From: Lysobacter niastensis
GTDB lineage: Bacteria; Pseudomonadota; Gammaproteobacteria; Xanthomonadales; Xanthomonadaceae
NCBI RefSeq assembly: GCF_015453285.1
Contig: NZ_JADLZT010000003.1
Span: forward strand, 1 to 64,000
Length of the DNA: 64,000 bases
Reading direction: 5' to 3'
In this document: one piece after another, positions 35,288-42,509 of the stretch
Numbering within the stretch: the stretch's first letter is position 1
How the letters are laid out: the number at the start of each line of letters is the position of its first letter
Made by a program: the position numbers and the translations under genes
Notes under the pieces: model-generated
The model's input: the letters and a program-made list of their open reading frames with translations, nothing else
Told to the model about the DNA's origin: nothing
The model's database searches: none

Positions 35288-35689
35288 CTACGACCCCTTG
35301 TAAACAATCGCAAGCTTCGCGCTGGGGTCCTGCACGATCAAGTTGCCGCCCTCAATGCAGTAATTGTGCGCGCCTGGAGCGCCATTGATCTCCAGCTTGT
35401 AGCAGTTGTCAGCCTCTCCGACGACCTTGTAGTTGCGGGCAATGGCCTCCGGGAATCCAGCGATCCTGATAATGAGCGTATCGCCCGTGATCTCGAGCTG
35501 CCCCCCATCATAGATCTCGCGAATTTGAGGTGACTCCGAATCCGGGATGCCAGCTTCCTTCGCCTTTCCAATAGTTGCTTCAACGTCTACCGCCCACTTT
35601 CCTTGCAAGGAAGGAGTTCGGCCACAGGCGGCAATAGCAAGAGCCGAGACGACAAGCAGCAAGGGCAATAGGAGATTTGGTCTTTTCAT
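35288..35689 (-). CDS. Lipoprotein of unknown function (cassette gene)
   Basis: A 133-residue lipoprotein (start 35689; lipobox LAIAAC) with a compact beta-rich mature domain (GKWAVDVEATIG, LEITGDTLIIRI, NYKVVGEADNCYKLEI). It resembles small lipocalin/META-like exported domains in pattern only. The cassette lies between the half attC at 35250 and the altered attC at 35720. Confidence 0.68.
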   Translation of the reverse strand: MKRPNLLLPLLLVVSALAIAACGRTPSLQGKWAVDVEATIGKAKEAGIPDSESPQIREIYDGGQLEITGDTLIIRIAGFPEAIARNYKVVGEADNCYKLEINGAPGAHNYCIEGGNLIVQDPSAKLAIVYKGS

Positions 35690-35719
35690 TCCGTGAGTAC
35701 CTGATAAGTAATGGTGTGC

Positions 35720-35779
35720 CGCCAAAAATCTGAATCAGGCCGACCCGCGACGTACCTTCGGCTTGGATGAATTGTTAGC
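35720..35779 (-). repeat. attC site, distal R box lost
   Basis: About 60 bp with intact arms (TCTGAATCAGGCCGACCCG, then TTCGGCTTGGATGAATTGTT), but GCCTAAC is replaced by GCCAAAAA. The hairpin is also altered (GCGACGTACC), which probably lowers recombination. Confidence 0.8.
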
Positions 35780-35781
35780 GC

Positions 35782-36321
35782 TCATTGAAAACATCCGTCC
35801 GGAATGACCAATGGGCACGAGGCTGGTACTGCTACTTTTGGCGACTGAAGCGAATAGCAGCGGTACTTTGGCTTTTCAGCTTCATGGCCCAGGAAAGTTC
35901 GGAGCATGACCTGTGCATCCGAGGCTGAAGCTTGGCATGGCCAGCCTGGAAGGGTCAGTGTCTTGACTGCCCTTACGCGGCCGCCGGGGACTCTTGAAAG
36001 CACGTACACGCTGCCGCGATTCTCCTGGAGATGAGCAAGGCCAGTTACCGCGACAACTCCAAACGGCATATTGAAGATGCCCTGGCTGTTGTCAGCTATC
36101 AACTGATACTCGGACCCATCGCGCTCCCGGAAGGTCACTTCGCCTCCCCACTCGCCCAAGTCCTTGCCGTTGACTGTTCCGTCGAACGATTGGAGTGAAT
36201 GGTTTGGCACAGCGCGAGCGAGTCTCTCCTTCTCTTGTCGTTCCGCCTGTGCACGCAAATCTTCTCGGGAAGAACCGCAGCCTATACAAGCGAGCACAAG
36301 AATCGCGAGCATGTACCTCAT
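35782..36321 (-). CDS. Lipoprotein of unknown function (cassette gene)
   Basis: A 179-residue lipoprotein (lipobox ACIGC) with an early charged helix (SREDLRAQAERQEKERLARA) and a later beta-rich domain containing four Cys (WPCQAS, RCYSLQ, ASCPLV, DGCFQ). The start is 5 bp from the attC at 36326; the stop is 3 bp from the attC at 35720. No family is recognised. Confidence 0.68.
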   Translation of the reverse strand: MRYMLAILVLACIGCGSSREDLRAQAERQEKERLARAVPNHSLQSFDGTVNGKDLGEWGGEVTFRERDGSEYQLIADNSQGIFNMPFGVVAVTGLAHLQENRGSVYVLSRVPGGRVRAVKTLTLPGWPCQASASDAQVMLRTFLGHEAEKPKYRCYSLQSPKVAVPASCPLVIPDGCFQ

Positions 36322-36325
36322 GAGT

Positions 36326-36384
36326 TTTAGCGCCTGAACTGAGCCGAGCCGCGAAGCGGGCTCGGCTTGAATGAACTGTCAGGC
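36326..36384 (-). repeat. attC site
   Basis: About 59 bp: TTTTAGCGCCTGAACTGAGC, GAGCCGCGAAGCGGGCTC and TGAATGAACTGTCAGGC. The gene-proximal R box is canonical. Confidence 0.9.
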
Positions 36385-36406
36385 GATCGGGCTGCGAATA
36401 CCATGG

Positions 36407-36757
36407 CTAAAGTGCCTCGGGCGCGCTGTGAGGCTGATAGAGCATCGGTGTTTCATCAAACGCTACCCATCCGAACTGGTCGCAAAGCCTTTGCACGAGC
36501 GGGGTGTAATCCGAGCGAAGGGAGCAGCGGAGCGCGAGTGATTGAGTGGCGCCCTCGCCGGGCTGAGCGAACTCAACCCATCCCTCGCCCGTCTCCCCAG
36601 ACGCCTCTGTAGAAGATGACCAGACCAGAGTAGGCAAAGCCTGTTTCAGGCAGGCGGCTACTTCCTTGGAGTCGATAGGCGAAACGGATTCCGCAGTCAG
36701 GGCGCGCCCGGAGAGCGGCAGTTGGGTGGGTTTCAGAAAGAGGTACGACTTCGCCAT
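36407..36757 (-). CDS. Hypothetical cytoplasmic protein (cassette gene)
   Basis: A 116-residue soluble protein beginning MAKSYLFLKPTQLPLSGRAL, with a C-terminal segment CDQFGWVAFDETPMLYQPH. It resembles small hypothetical proteins whose fold is unknown to me. The start is 18 bp from the attC at 36775. Confidence 0.65.
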   Translation of the reverse strand: MAKSYLFLKPTQLPLSGRALTAESVSPIDSKEVAACLKQALPTLVWSSSTEASGETGEGWVEFAQPGEGATQSLALRCSLRSDYTPLVQRLCDQFGWVAFDETPMLYQPHSAPEAL

Positions 36758-36774
36758 ACAACCTCCAACCGACG

Positions 36775-36833
36775 CAAAACGTCTGAATCGAGCCGACCCG
36801 CGAAGCGGTTCGGCTTGAATGAATTGTCAGGCA
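36775..36833 (-). repeat. attC site
   Basis: About 59 bp: CAAAACGTCTGAATCGAGCC, GACCCGCGAAGCGGTTC and TGAATGAATTGTCAGGC. The distal R box is weakened. Confidence 0.88.
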
Positions 36834-37258
36834 CGCCCTGAGGGGCTGACACCTTTGCGCACAATCCTATGGTACTCAAACGTGCCGACGGCGCCGTGGT
36901 AGTAGAAGAAGCCGAAGATCAGTGAAAGCACCAGCCCTTGCGGCTGACCTGCCTCCACCATGATGAGAATTTTGGATACAACAAAATAGACGAGCATCAG
37001 CACGGAACAGACGCGACTCTTCTTGTAGATGCCAAATGCAAGTCCAAAAATGAGAGCGGCATCGACCGACTCCAATGCCGAGTAGCCAAGGATGCTCTTG
37101 CCTGAGATCGCGAGAAGCGAGAGTGCAAGGGTAAAGGCCCCAGTGATCGCTGCCGTTATCCAGGCATACCTGATCTTCTTTAGAACGTCCTCGGGAATCT
37201 TCGGTGCAGCGACGTCGCCGACGGCCGCAGCTGGTGCTGCATATGGATTCTCAATCAC
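36827..37258 (-). CDS. Four-helix membrane protein with NPYAAP N-terminus (cassette gene)
   Basis: A 143-residue protein. A GTG start at 37258, preceded by AGGGGG, gives the N-terminal ENPYAAP motif often found at the start of small membrane proteins of this group. Four hydrophobic segments follow (WITAAITGAFTLALSLLAI, DAALIFGLAFGIY, VLMLVYFVVSKILIM, LVLSLIFGFFYYHG). Upstream in-frame codons are attC sequence and are excluded. The stop lies in the attC R box. Confidence 0.72.
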   Translation of the reverse strand: MIENPYAAPAAAVGDVAAPKIPEDVLKKIRYAWITAAITGAFTLALSLLAISGKSILGYSALESVDAALIFGLAFGIYKKSRVCSVLMLVYFVVSKILIMVEAGQPQGLVLSLIFGFFYYHGAVGTFEYHRIVRKGVSPSGRA

Positions 37259-37274
37259 GTGACCCCCTTGATCG

Positions 37275-37341
37275 CGCCTAACGTCTGGGTAATGCCAAAG
37301 CCGAGCCACGAAGCGGCTTCGGCTTGAATGAACGGTTGGAC
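37275..37341 (-). repeat. attC site, slightly long
   Basis: About 67 bp: GCCTAACGTCTGGGTAATGC, then CAAAGCCGAGCCACGAAGC, and GAATGAACGGTTGGAC. An extra stretch lies in one arm. Confidence 0.88.
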
Positions 37342-37345
37342 CGCG

Positions 37346-37711
37346 TCACCTGACGCTGGCCGCATCAAAGTGGGGATTCTCGATGATGCCGAACCTGTTT
37401 CCGAACGGGTCTGTTACCGCTGCGACCCTGATGCCGCCGCCAACGTCCGTGACTGGGTCGAGCGAGGTGGCACCGAGCTCAATAAGCCTGGCATAGGCTT
37501 GCGATGCGTCCAGCACACCCCAAAGGGCCTGTGGCCCGTCAACGCCGGGTTGGCCATCGGGAATCAAGCCAAGCTCAAATCCTCCGACGTTGAACCCAAC
37601 GTAGAACGGTTCATCAAAGTAGGGCTGCAGGCCAAGAACCTGGGCGTACCAGTCCTTTGCAGCCGCAAGATCATGTGCAGGGTAGATCGTCGTACGTAAC
37701 CCAAGGATCAT
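37346..37711 (-). CDS. VOC-family (glyoxalase/bleomycin-resistance) protein (cassette gene)
   Basis: A 121-residue vicinal-oxygen-chelate protein. Typical features are YPAHDLAAAKDWYAQVLGLQP at the N-terminus, the central FNVGGFELGLIPDG and the C-terminal TDPFGNRFGIIENP. A single domain of this length would dimerise to form the metal or ligand site. Members isomerise glutathione adducts or bind antibiotics, but the substrate is unknown. The cassette is bounded by attC sites at 37275 and 37753. Confidence 0.88.
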   Translation of the reverse strand: MILGLRTTIYPAHDLAAAKDWYAQVLGLQPYFDEPFYVGFNVGGFELGLIPDGQPGVDGPQALWGVLDASQAYARLIELGATSLDPVTDVGGGIRVAAVTDPFGNRFGIIENPHFDAASVR

Positions 37712-37752
37712 TTTCCTTCCCTCTGAATCAGTTGACGGTGATGCTGATCAGC

Positions 37753-37814
37753 GGCCTAGCGCCTGAATCAAGCCGTGGCCGCGAAGCGGCTTCGACTTGA
37801 ATGAATGGTCAGGC
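37753..37814 (-). repeat. attC site
   Basis: About 62 bp: GGCCTAGCGCCTGAATCAAG, GTGGCCGCGAAGCGGC and TGAATGAATGGTCAGGC. Confidence 0.9.
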
Positions 37815-37824
37815 GGATGACCCG

Positions 37825-38493
37825 CTACCGCCACGCGAGAATGGTAGCTTTGATGCCCAAGGCCTGCTCAATGCGGGCGATGCACTTGGGCTTGGGACTG
37901 ACCAGATAGCGCTCGGAGCTCAGCCGAAGCACCGGAAGGTCCACATGGTGATCCGTGTATGCAATGGCCCATGGCGGCGCGAAGCCGCGCGCGGAAAGCA
38001 TTGGGATCTTGTTGGGGCCGAAGCAATGCTGATCCCGCACCAGGCCGCCGAGGAACGGACGAAGCGTAGAGGCCACCAACGGCACATGGCCGAACCCGGC
38101 GTGCCTCAGCAGGGCCTGGGCCAACGCCTCCACGCAGCCGGTAGCGATAACGACTTGATCGCCTTGATCCATATGGGCCTGCAGTTGCTCCGTAGCGGCG
38201 GGCAGAAATACAGAGGCATGCCCCATGGGTAGGGACTGAATGTGTTCGTCGGCAAGTACGGACAGGGAGTCGGACGAGCGGCCCAGCGTTGCGACCCATA
38301 CAGCAAACCGGATGGGCCATTTCCGAGTGGATCTCGCCAACAGGAGTGGCCCCAGTATCGGAAGGGCGACAAGAATCAAGGCGAAGCGCCATGGGTCACG
38401 ACGAAGCATCCACCGAAAGAAGCGGTCCGCGGTATCCCACCGTGTCAGGGTGAGATCGAAGTCGAACACAACGACACGCGACTCTTGATTCAT
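37825..38493 (-). CDS. HAD-superfamily hydrolase, phosphoserine-phosphatase-like (cassette gene)
   Basis: A 222-residue HAD-IB type phosphatase. Motif I is DFDLTLT with nucleophile Asp11 and acid Asp13, motif II is VIATGC, the Lys is in GPNKIPML, and the Asp pair of motif III/IV is in YTDHHVDLPVL. A hydrophobic stretch (ALILVALPILGPLLLA) in the cap region suggests membrane association. The start at 38493 nearly abuts a truncated attC. Confidence 0.87.
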   Translation of the reverse strand: MNQESRVVVFDFDLTLTRWDTADRFFRWMLRRDPWRFALILVALPILGPLLLARSTRKWPIRFAVWVATLGRSSDSLSVLADEHIQSLPMGHASVFLPAATEQLQAHMDQGDQVVIATGCVEALAQALLRHAGFGHVPLVASTLRPFLGGLVRDQHCFGPNKIPMLSARGFAPPWAIAYTDHHVDLPVLRLSSERYLVSPKPKCIARIEQALGIKATILAWR

Positions 38494-38822
38494 CCACCTA
38501 ACGCCTGAATTAAGCCGAGCCGCGAAGCGGATTCGGCTTGAACGACGTCAAGCAACCGGCGGAGAAGATCATCTCCTTCAGCAGAATTGGAGAGTAGGTA
38601 ATCCCCGGACCAGTTGTCCCAGCCTGCATCCAGCGTCAGTTCCCCCTGCTGAAAACCTTGGCGCACCCCCTCACCCGTGCCCGCTACTACCACCTGGCCC
38701 GTCCGGCTAAACCCGAGATCAATCTCCAGGTAGTTGGATATGGCCGACCAAAGCGCTGAGTCGTATGTGCCAAACTCGAGCGTGAGGTGTCCGTTAGCTG
38801 CAGTGTGAAGTGATGGTTGCAT
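38490..38822 (-). CDS. Hypothetical protein fused to attC-encoded tail (cassette gene)
   Basis: A 110-residue protein. The first about 93 residues (from MQPSLHTAANGHLTLEFGTY to LLRRLLDVV) look like a genuine soluble domain. The last about 17 residues (QAESASRLGLIQALGG) are translated from the attC remnant. The junction removes the normal stop and the left attC arm, so this is a deletion product that may encode an altered C-terminus. The start is 4 bp from the attC at 38827. Confidence 0.6.
   Translation of the reverse strand: MQPSLHTAANGHLTLEFGTYDSALWSAISNYLEIDLGFSRTGQVVVAGTGEGVRQGFQQGELTLDAGWDNWSGDYLLSNSAEGDDLLRRLLDVVQAESASRLGLIQALGG
38496..38548 (-). repeat. attC site, truncated on the gene side
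   Basis: ACCTAACGCCTGAATTAAGC and GAGCCGCGAAGCGGATTC are intact, but after GGCTTGAACGA the sequence departs and the GTTRRRY box is missing. The upstream frame runs through it. Confidence 0.82.
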
Positions 38823-38826
38823 GTGG

Positions 38827-38887
38827 GCCTAACGCCTGAACTAGGCCGAGCCGCGAAGCGGCTTCCCCTTGAGTGAATTGTTCGGCC
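38827..38887 (-). repeat. attC site
   Basis: About 61 bp: GGCCTAACGCCTGAACTAGG, GAGCCGCGAAGCGGC and GAGTGAATTGTTCGGCC. Confidence 0.92.
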
Positions 38888-38896
38888 TCAACATTG

Positions 38897-39238
38897 TCAC
38901 GGTGCTTGCTTCGTTGTGCTGGTCTTTGAGAGCGCGATCAGCTCATCAGCGGTCATGCCATTGACACGATCCTTGATTAGCACGATCGACGGATTGCGGA
39001 GCTCGGGGCGAGTCATGGCCTCCTTAGCACTACCGACGCCATCCATCACTATCAGCAGCATCGCCACCTGAAGATCCATGCGCTTCTCAGGGGCGATTTG
39101 CTCCACCATCCGGTTGAAGCTTTCGTTGGCCGACTGATCAGTCGTTCCATCAATGCGCACTGGATCCGCAGCAGACGCGCTGAGCGAGGCAACGAGCACG
39201 AAGCATGCCGCCAGAGATTCCATCACCTTCCTAACCAT
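38897..39238 (-). CDS. Exported DUF6694-like protein (cassette gene)
   Basis: A 113-residue protein with a signal peptide (ESLAACFVLVASLSASAAD). The mature domain (ANESFNRMVEQIAPEKRMDL, SIVLIKDRVNGMTADELIAL) closely parallels the lipoprotein at 19106-19456 at the other end of the array; I assign both to the DUF6694 type. The start at 39238 has GGAGGG nearby. Function is unknown. Confidence 0.73.
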   Translation of the reverse strand: MVRKVMESLAACFVLVASLSASAADPVRIDGTTDQSANESFNRMVEQIAPEKRMDLQVAMLLIVMDGVGSAKEAMTRPELRNPSIVLIKDRVNGMTADELIALSKTSTTKQAP

Positions 39239-39263
39239 AACGCCCTCCATTTGTCTGGCTTGA

Positions 39264-39323
39264 GGCCTAACGCCTGAACTAAGCCGAGCCGGGAAGCGGC
39301 TTCGGCTTGAATGAGTTGTCAGG
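39264..39323 (-). repeat. attC site (first of the right-hand cassette block)
   Basis: 60 bp: GGCCTAACGCCTGAACTAAG, GAGCCGGGAAGCGGC and TGAATGAGTTGTCAGGT. Confidence 0.92.
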
Positions 39324-39858
39324 TGCCACCTACGACACCATTTGGATCCAGAAAAAACATTCGCTTCCAGCCCTGCGTTGCGCTGCTTATCCGCCACGGT
39401 CTCGGCAACAGCGACGTGATGGCGTAGTGCAGGTGCGGGGGCTTTCCGGCTGCATTGCCAGAAGTGCCGACGTCCCCAACACGCTGGCCGCGTGACACGA
39501 ACGAAAGCGGCGACACATGCCACTGACTAAGGTGCGCAAAGTAGTGGAAGTGCCAGCGAGGCCCAAGAATGATAATGGCTCGGCCACCGATCCCCATATC
39601 CCCACGAAACAGCACGATGCCGCTAACTGGTGCGACGACGGGCCTGCCGTCAGGAGCGAAGATGTCTATCCCTTTGTGTACGCCAGACTGGCCCCACGGC
39701 TCATACCAGAAAGACTGGGAGTTCCAGTCGCGCGTCGATGCGCCTTGCACCGGGATGATTGCGCGCTCGGGAATCAAGTAACCGACGGCAAGCACCGCAA
39801 TCATCACTGCGAGTGAGGCTTTGAATATTCGTGTTTTCCAGAATCGCATCTGCGGCAC
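39319..39858 (-). CDS. Membrane-anchored M23 metallopeptidase (first cassette gene)
   Basis: A 179-residue LytM-type peptidase anchored by one N-terminal helix (ASLAVMIAVLAVGYLI). Zinc ligands are His61 and Asp65 (HKGIDIF) and His144 in PHLHYAI, with catalytic His142 or an upstream His. It should cleave peptidoglycan cross-links in the periplasm. Its stop overlaps the attC at 39264. Its 5' side is the leader-like element shared with two other cassette runs. Confidence 0.85.
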   Translation of the reverse strand: MPQMRFWKTRIFKASLAVMIAVLAVGYLIPERAIIPVQGASTRDWNSQSFWYEPWGQSGVHKGIDIFAPDGRPVVAPVSGIVLFRGDMGIGGRAIIILGPRWHFHYFAHLSQWHVSPLSFVSRGQRVGDVGTSGNAAGKPPHLHYAITSLLPRPWRISSATQGWKRMFFLDPNGVVGGT

Positions 39859-39859
39859 C

Positions 39860-39906
39860 TGACTACCTGTTAGACGGACCCGCGGGTCCCGTTATACGTC
39901 CAGCTA
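39860..39906 (-). repeat. Cassette-run leader element (third copy)
   Basis: CTGACTACCTGTTAGACGG, then ACCCGCGGGTCCCGTTATAC and GTCCAGC, nearly identical to the sequence in front of the gene starting at 28856. It contains a GACCCGCGGGTC palindrome. The part carrying the GCTAACAAGC core is absent here, apparently cut off by the adjacent nuclease gene. Confidence 0.6.
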
Positions 39907-39917
39907 GCCTCGCCCGA

Positions 39918-40835
39918 TTACATCTCAGGCGTGGAATCCGCAATCGTTTCGATGGCGGCGTCCGCATCGCGCTTTTGCTTCCGAAGCTCGTCTGCGGAGA
40001 CCGTCGACATCGGTGTCTTCGCACAGTGATCGATGTACGTGCCAGAGGGCTTGTCGATCACTTCATGGCAGGCGTCGGCATACGTGGCTACCTTCGAGTC
40101 CGTCACCGCTTGGACCGGCACGACGGTAGCCGGCGCTCCCGAGGGTTGCGACCGCGCCACCGGTGGCGGGGTGAGGATGGCCGTGATGTAGCGCGTGAAC
40201 AGCCACCCTATTGCAGCCAGAAGTGACACGGTCAACGCCAGTCCCAGCAGCTTCATCACCAGCAGCGTCCCGAAGCTGCGGGCCGCCACCCGCCGATGAC
40301 CACCAGCGGTCCCGTAACGAATGCGGTCCTCTGCCGACAGCAGGCGCTCCCCTACCCGCCTTGCGACGAGTGAGCCGGTGCCGCCTTCCCCGCCCATGCG
40401 GATGGAATCGAACGCTGACGGCTCCGGCTCGCGCACTGGCCCGAGCATCACCCGCAATTCGTCGCCATCGATCAGGTGCACATGGCCCAGGCGCGTCGCG
40501 GCTTCGATGGCCGCCTTGGTGAACTCGCCACTCGTCGCCAGGATGGCGCCCGTCGCGCCCTCGTTGACCATCAGCCCCAGCAACTCGTGCACGGCGTTGT
40601 GCGGCACCTTCATGGCGTTCCAGTGCTTGCACTGCACCACGATGTACTGCTCGCCGCGACGCAGCTTGAGGTCGATACCGCCGTCGAACTTGGCGCCGGT
40701 CGCGCCGGTTCCGACGTGCTCGACCTGATATCCCTCGCTGCGGTAGTAGGCCGCCAGCAGCGTTTCGAGGTGATCCCAGCCGACGCGCGCCAGGGCGTCG
40801 TCACGGCGCTGGGTTACCCGCTTGAGTCCTTTCAT
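39918..40835 (-). CDS. Mrr-type restriction endonuclease with C-terminal membrane segment
   Basis: A 305-residue protein. An N-terminal Mrr-like PD-(D/E)xK domain carries Asp55 (FDGGIDLKL) and Gln68-x-Lys70 (VVQCKHW). A membrane helix at about 188-212 (LLGLALTVSLLAAIGWLF) and a periplasmic tail follow. The start at 40835 avoids reading the GAGCTC-rich region as protein. Mrr enzymes cut methylated DNA; the membrane anchoring suggests action on incoming DNA, by inference. It is the first non-cassette gene right of the array. Confidence 0.8.
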   Translation of the reverse strand: MKGLKRVTQRRDDALARVGWDHLETLLAAYYRSEGYQVEHVGTGATGAKFDGGIDLKLRRGEQYIVVQCKHWNAMKVPHNAVHELLGLMVNEGATGAILATSGEFTKAAIEAATRLGHVHLIDGDELRVMLGPVREPEPSAFDSIRMGGEGGTGSLVARRVGERLLSAEDRIRYGTAGGHRRVAARSFGTLLVMKLLGLALTVSLLAAIGWLFTRYITAILTPPPVARSQPSGAPATVVPVQAVTDSKVATYADACHEVIDKPSGTYIDHCAKTPMSTVSADELRKQKRDADAAIETIADSTPEM

Positions 40836-40944
40836 TCCGCCCCCTGCGGAAGTCCGTCGACCGGATGGTAGCGCCCAGTGGCGCACCCGGTAAGGGCGAA
40901 CAGCTCCGGCGTGCGCTTTGCTGGCCGGACCGCCCGAGCGGCGC

Positions 40945-41186
40945 TTGGAGCTCCGAGCTCCATCGACGGAGCTCCCGAGCTCGGACCGCCGGGCATTTTG
41001 CTCGGCCGCTGGTGAAACTTTCACCACCGCCCGAGCTCGGAGCTCCACATTTGTGACTTTTCCTCGTCGGAGGTGGAGCTATTTGCTCCGTCGCTGGAGC
41101 TCGGAGCTCCGGTCCCCGAGCAAATAGTCACAACAACGGAGCTCAGAGCTCGGCGCGCCGAGCAAGATCAGTCGCGCGTCGAGCTC
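40945..41186. repeat. Cluster of GAGCTC palindromes in an intergenic region
   Basis: About 11 GAGCTC hexamers occur in 240 bp, several extended to GGAGCTCC, with a GGTGAAACTTTCACC palindrome in the middle. No plausible gene covers the stretch. The density is far above chance for a six-base palindrome and does not continue on either side. Confidence 0.8.
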
Positions 41187-41255
41187 GGAAACCCAAACGG
41201 CTAACGGCCAGCGGCCCCGCGAGCCCATGTGGCGGGCTTTTCGGGTCAGAAGGCG

Positions 41256-41418
41256 CTACGCGCCCGCCGCCCCGCCCGGCCAGTGGGCGGCGCGGACGAT
41301 GCCGTCCAGGTCGCCGGCGAGGCGGTCGAAGCAATGCGGCAGCGCGAGGGGCGACAGTGGGACTTCGTCGCCGTCGCCCCCGGTGCGGGTGCGCGGTTCG
41401 GCCAGGCGGGCGAGCGCA
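41256..41418 (-). pseudogene. XAC0095-like gene, 3' fragment (copy 1)
   Basis: In frame it encodes ALARLAEPRTRTGGDGDEVP and then a C-terminus HCFDRLAGDLDGIVRAAHWP, matching the intact gene at 44280-44561. It begins immediately after the stop of the amidohydrolase gene and lacks the start and the LPEDAHLALVQARDHL half. Confidence 0.75.
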
Positions 41419-42417
41419 CTACTGCTGATGGTCTTTGGCAACCTGCGCTTCACTCAAGCGCAGGAACCGTGCGGCATTGTTGTAGAAGATGTCGCGCTTC
41501 TGTTCCGCGCTGAGGAAAGGCGCGGCTTCGATCGACTTGATCGCCTCGCCTATGGCATCCGGCCAGTACATCTGGTCGGAGCCGAACAGTATCCGTTTCT
41601 CAAAACCGGCATCGACCATGCGTTTCAGCGCGTCGTAGAACTGCGCGCGCGGGAACGCGAAGACATTGCAGGAGACGTCCACGTAAAGGTTCGGGTGGGT
41701 GAACATCATTGCGATCATCTCGTCCACCAGCGGCGAGCCATAGTGCATGACGTAGATGCGCAGCTTCGGATGCTTGCGCAGCACATCCTCCAGCATGAAC
41801 GGTGAGCCCATGCTGGCGCGGTATTCCTCGTAGCCCGGGATGCGCGCGGCGGCCGGCGGGCCTTCGCCCAGATGGATGCCGACCGGAATGTCCAGTTCCT
41901 CGGCAAGCGCGAAATAGGCTTCGTAGCGCGGGTCGTCGGGGCGGTGGCCGCGATATTGGAGATAGGCCTCCCCAAGCACCGCCAGTTGCCCATTCGCATG
42001 CAGCCGGCGCAGTTCGTCGATGCTCTTGTCCTTGCGCTTGCCGAAGGCAACGCCCGGAATGATCGTGTCGCCGCCCGCGGCCTTACGCCAGTCTGCGACC
42101 AGTTCCACCGGGCCCTCGGTCACCGCCCGTCGAACGTTGTACTTGCGCAACTCCGCGAGCGTGCGGTCGCGGAGCTCCGCATCGCTCTTCGCCGAGAAGA
42201 TCGGCTTGTCGCAGGCGATGAAGCTGGCGAAGTCCAGTTCGGCCTTGGGATCGAAGGTGGGGATCGTTACGCCCTGGTCGCCCGGGCAGAGTGGCGTACC
42301 AGGCGGGAACTCATCCGCCGGGAAGGCATGCAGATGCATGTCGATGACCGGGAGCCGCTGCTGCGCGTAAACAGGGGTGCAGAGGAGAACACAGAGCACG
42401 AAGCTCAAGGCTTTCAT
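41419..42417 (-). CDS. Amidohydrolase (TIM-barrel), exported
   Basis: A 332-residue protein with a signal peptide (SFVLCVLLCTPVYAQQ) and an amidohydrolase-2 type barrel. Features are VIDMHLHAFP (metal-binding HxH), GIHLGEGPP and FGSDQMYWPDAIGEAI (catalytic Asp). It resembles decarboxylase-like amidohydrolases; the substrate is unknown. The gene is flanked on both sides by 3' fragments of the XAC0095-like gene and preceded by a copy of the GCTAACAAGC element, so it looks inserted. Confidence 0.88.
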   Translation of the reverse strand: MKALSFVLCVLLCTPVYAQQRLPVIDMHLHAFPADEFPPGTPLCPGDQGVTIPTFDPKAELDFASFIACDKPIFSAKSDAELRDRTLAELRKYNVRRAVTEGPVELVADWRKAAGGDTIIPGVAFGKRKDKSIDELRRLHANGQLAVLGEAYLQYRGHRPDDPRYEAYFALAEELDIPVGIHLGEGPPAAARIPGYEEYRASMGSPFMLEDVLRKHPKLRIYVMHYGSPLVDEMIAMMFTHPNLYVDVSCNVFAFPRAQFYDALKRMVDAGFEKRILFGSDQMYWPDAIGEAIKSIEAAPFLSAEQKRDIFYNNAARFLRLSEAQVAKDHQQ

Positions 42418-42509
42418 GGAGTCACCTGAGAATGGGCGAGGAAAGTTTCGCAGCGGCAGCCATCGGTCACACGAACCCGCCGCGCCATCCCGCGCAACAC
42501 TTCATCAAG

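Noticed and set aside
37259-37309. Upstream ATG for the NPYAAP membrane protein
   Set aside because: It would read through attC sequence; the GTG at 37258 has a good ribosome site and gives the expected N-terminus.
22721-39323. Array repeats as plain REP palindromes rather than attC
   Set aside because: They occur once per gene in a fixed orientation, gene stops fall in RYYYAAC boxes, and both sequence and unpaired bases match aadA-type attC sites.
40836-41048. Longer start for the 39918 Mrr gene (71 extra residues)
   Set aside because: The extension is translated from the GAGCTC-rich region, is Arg/Ser/Pro-rich and lacks a ribosome site; Met at 40835 has AGGGGGCGGA upstream.
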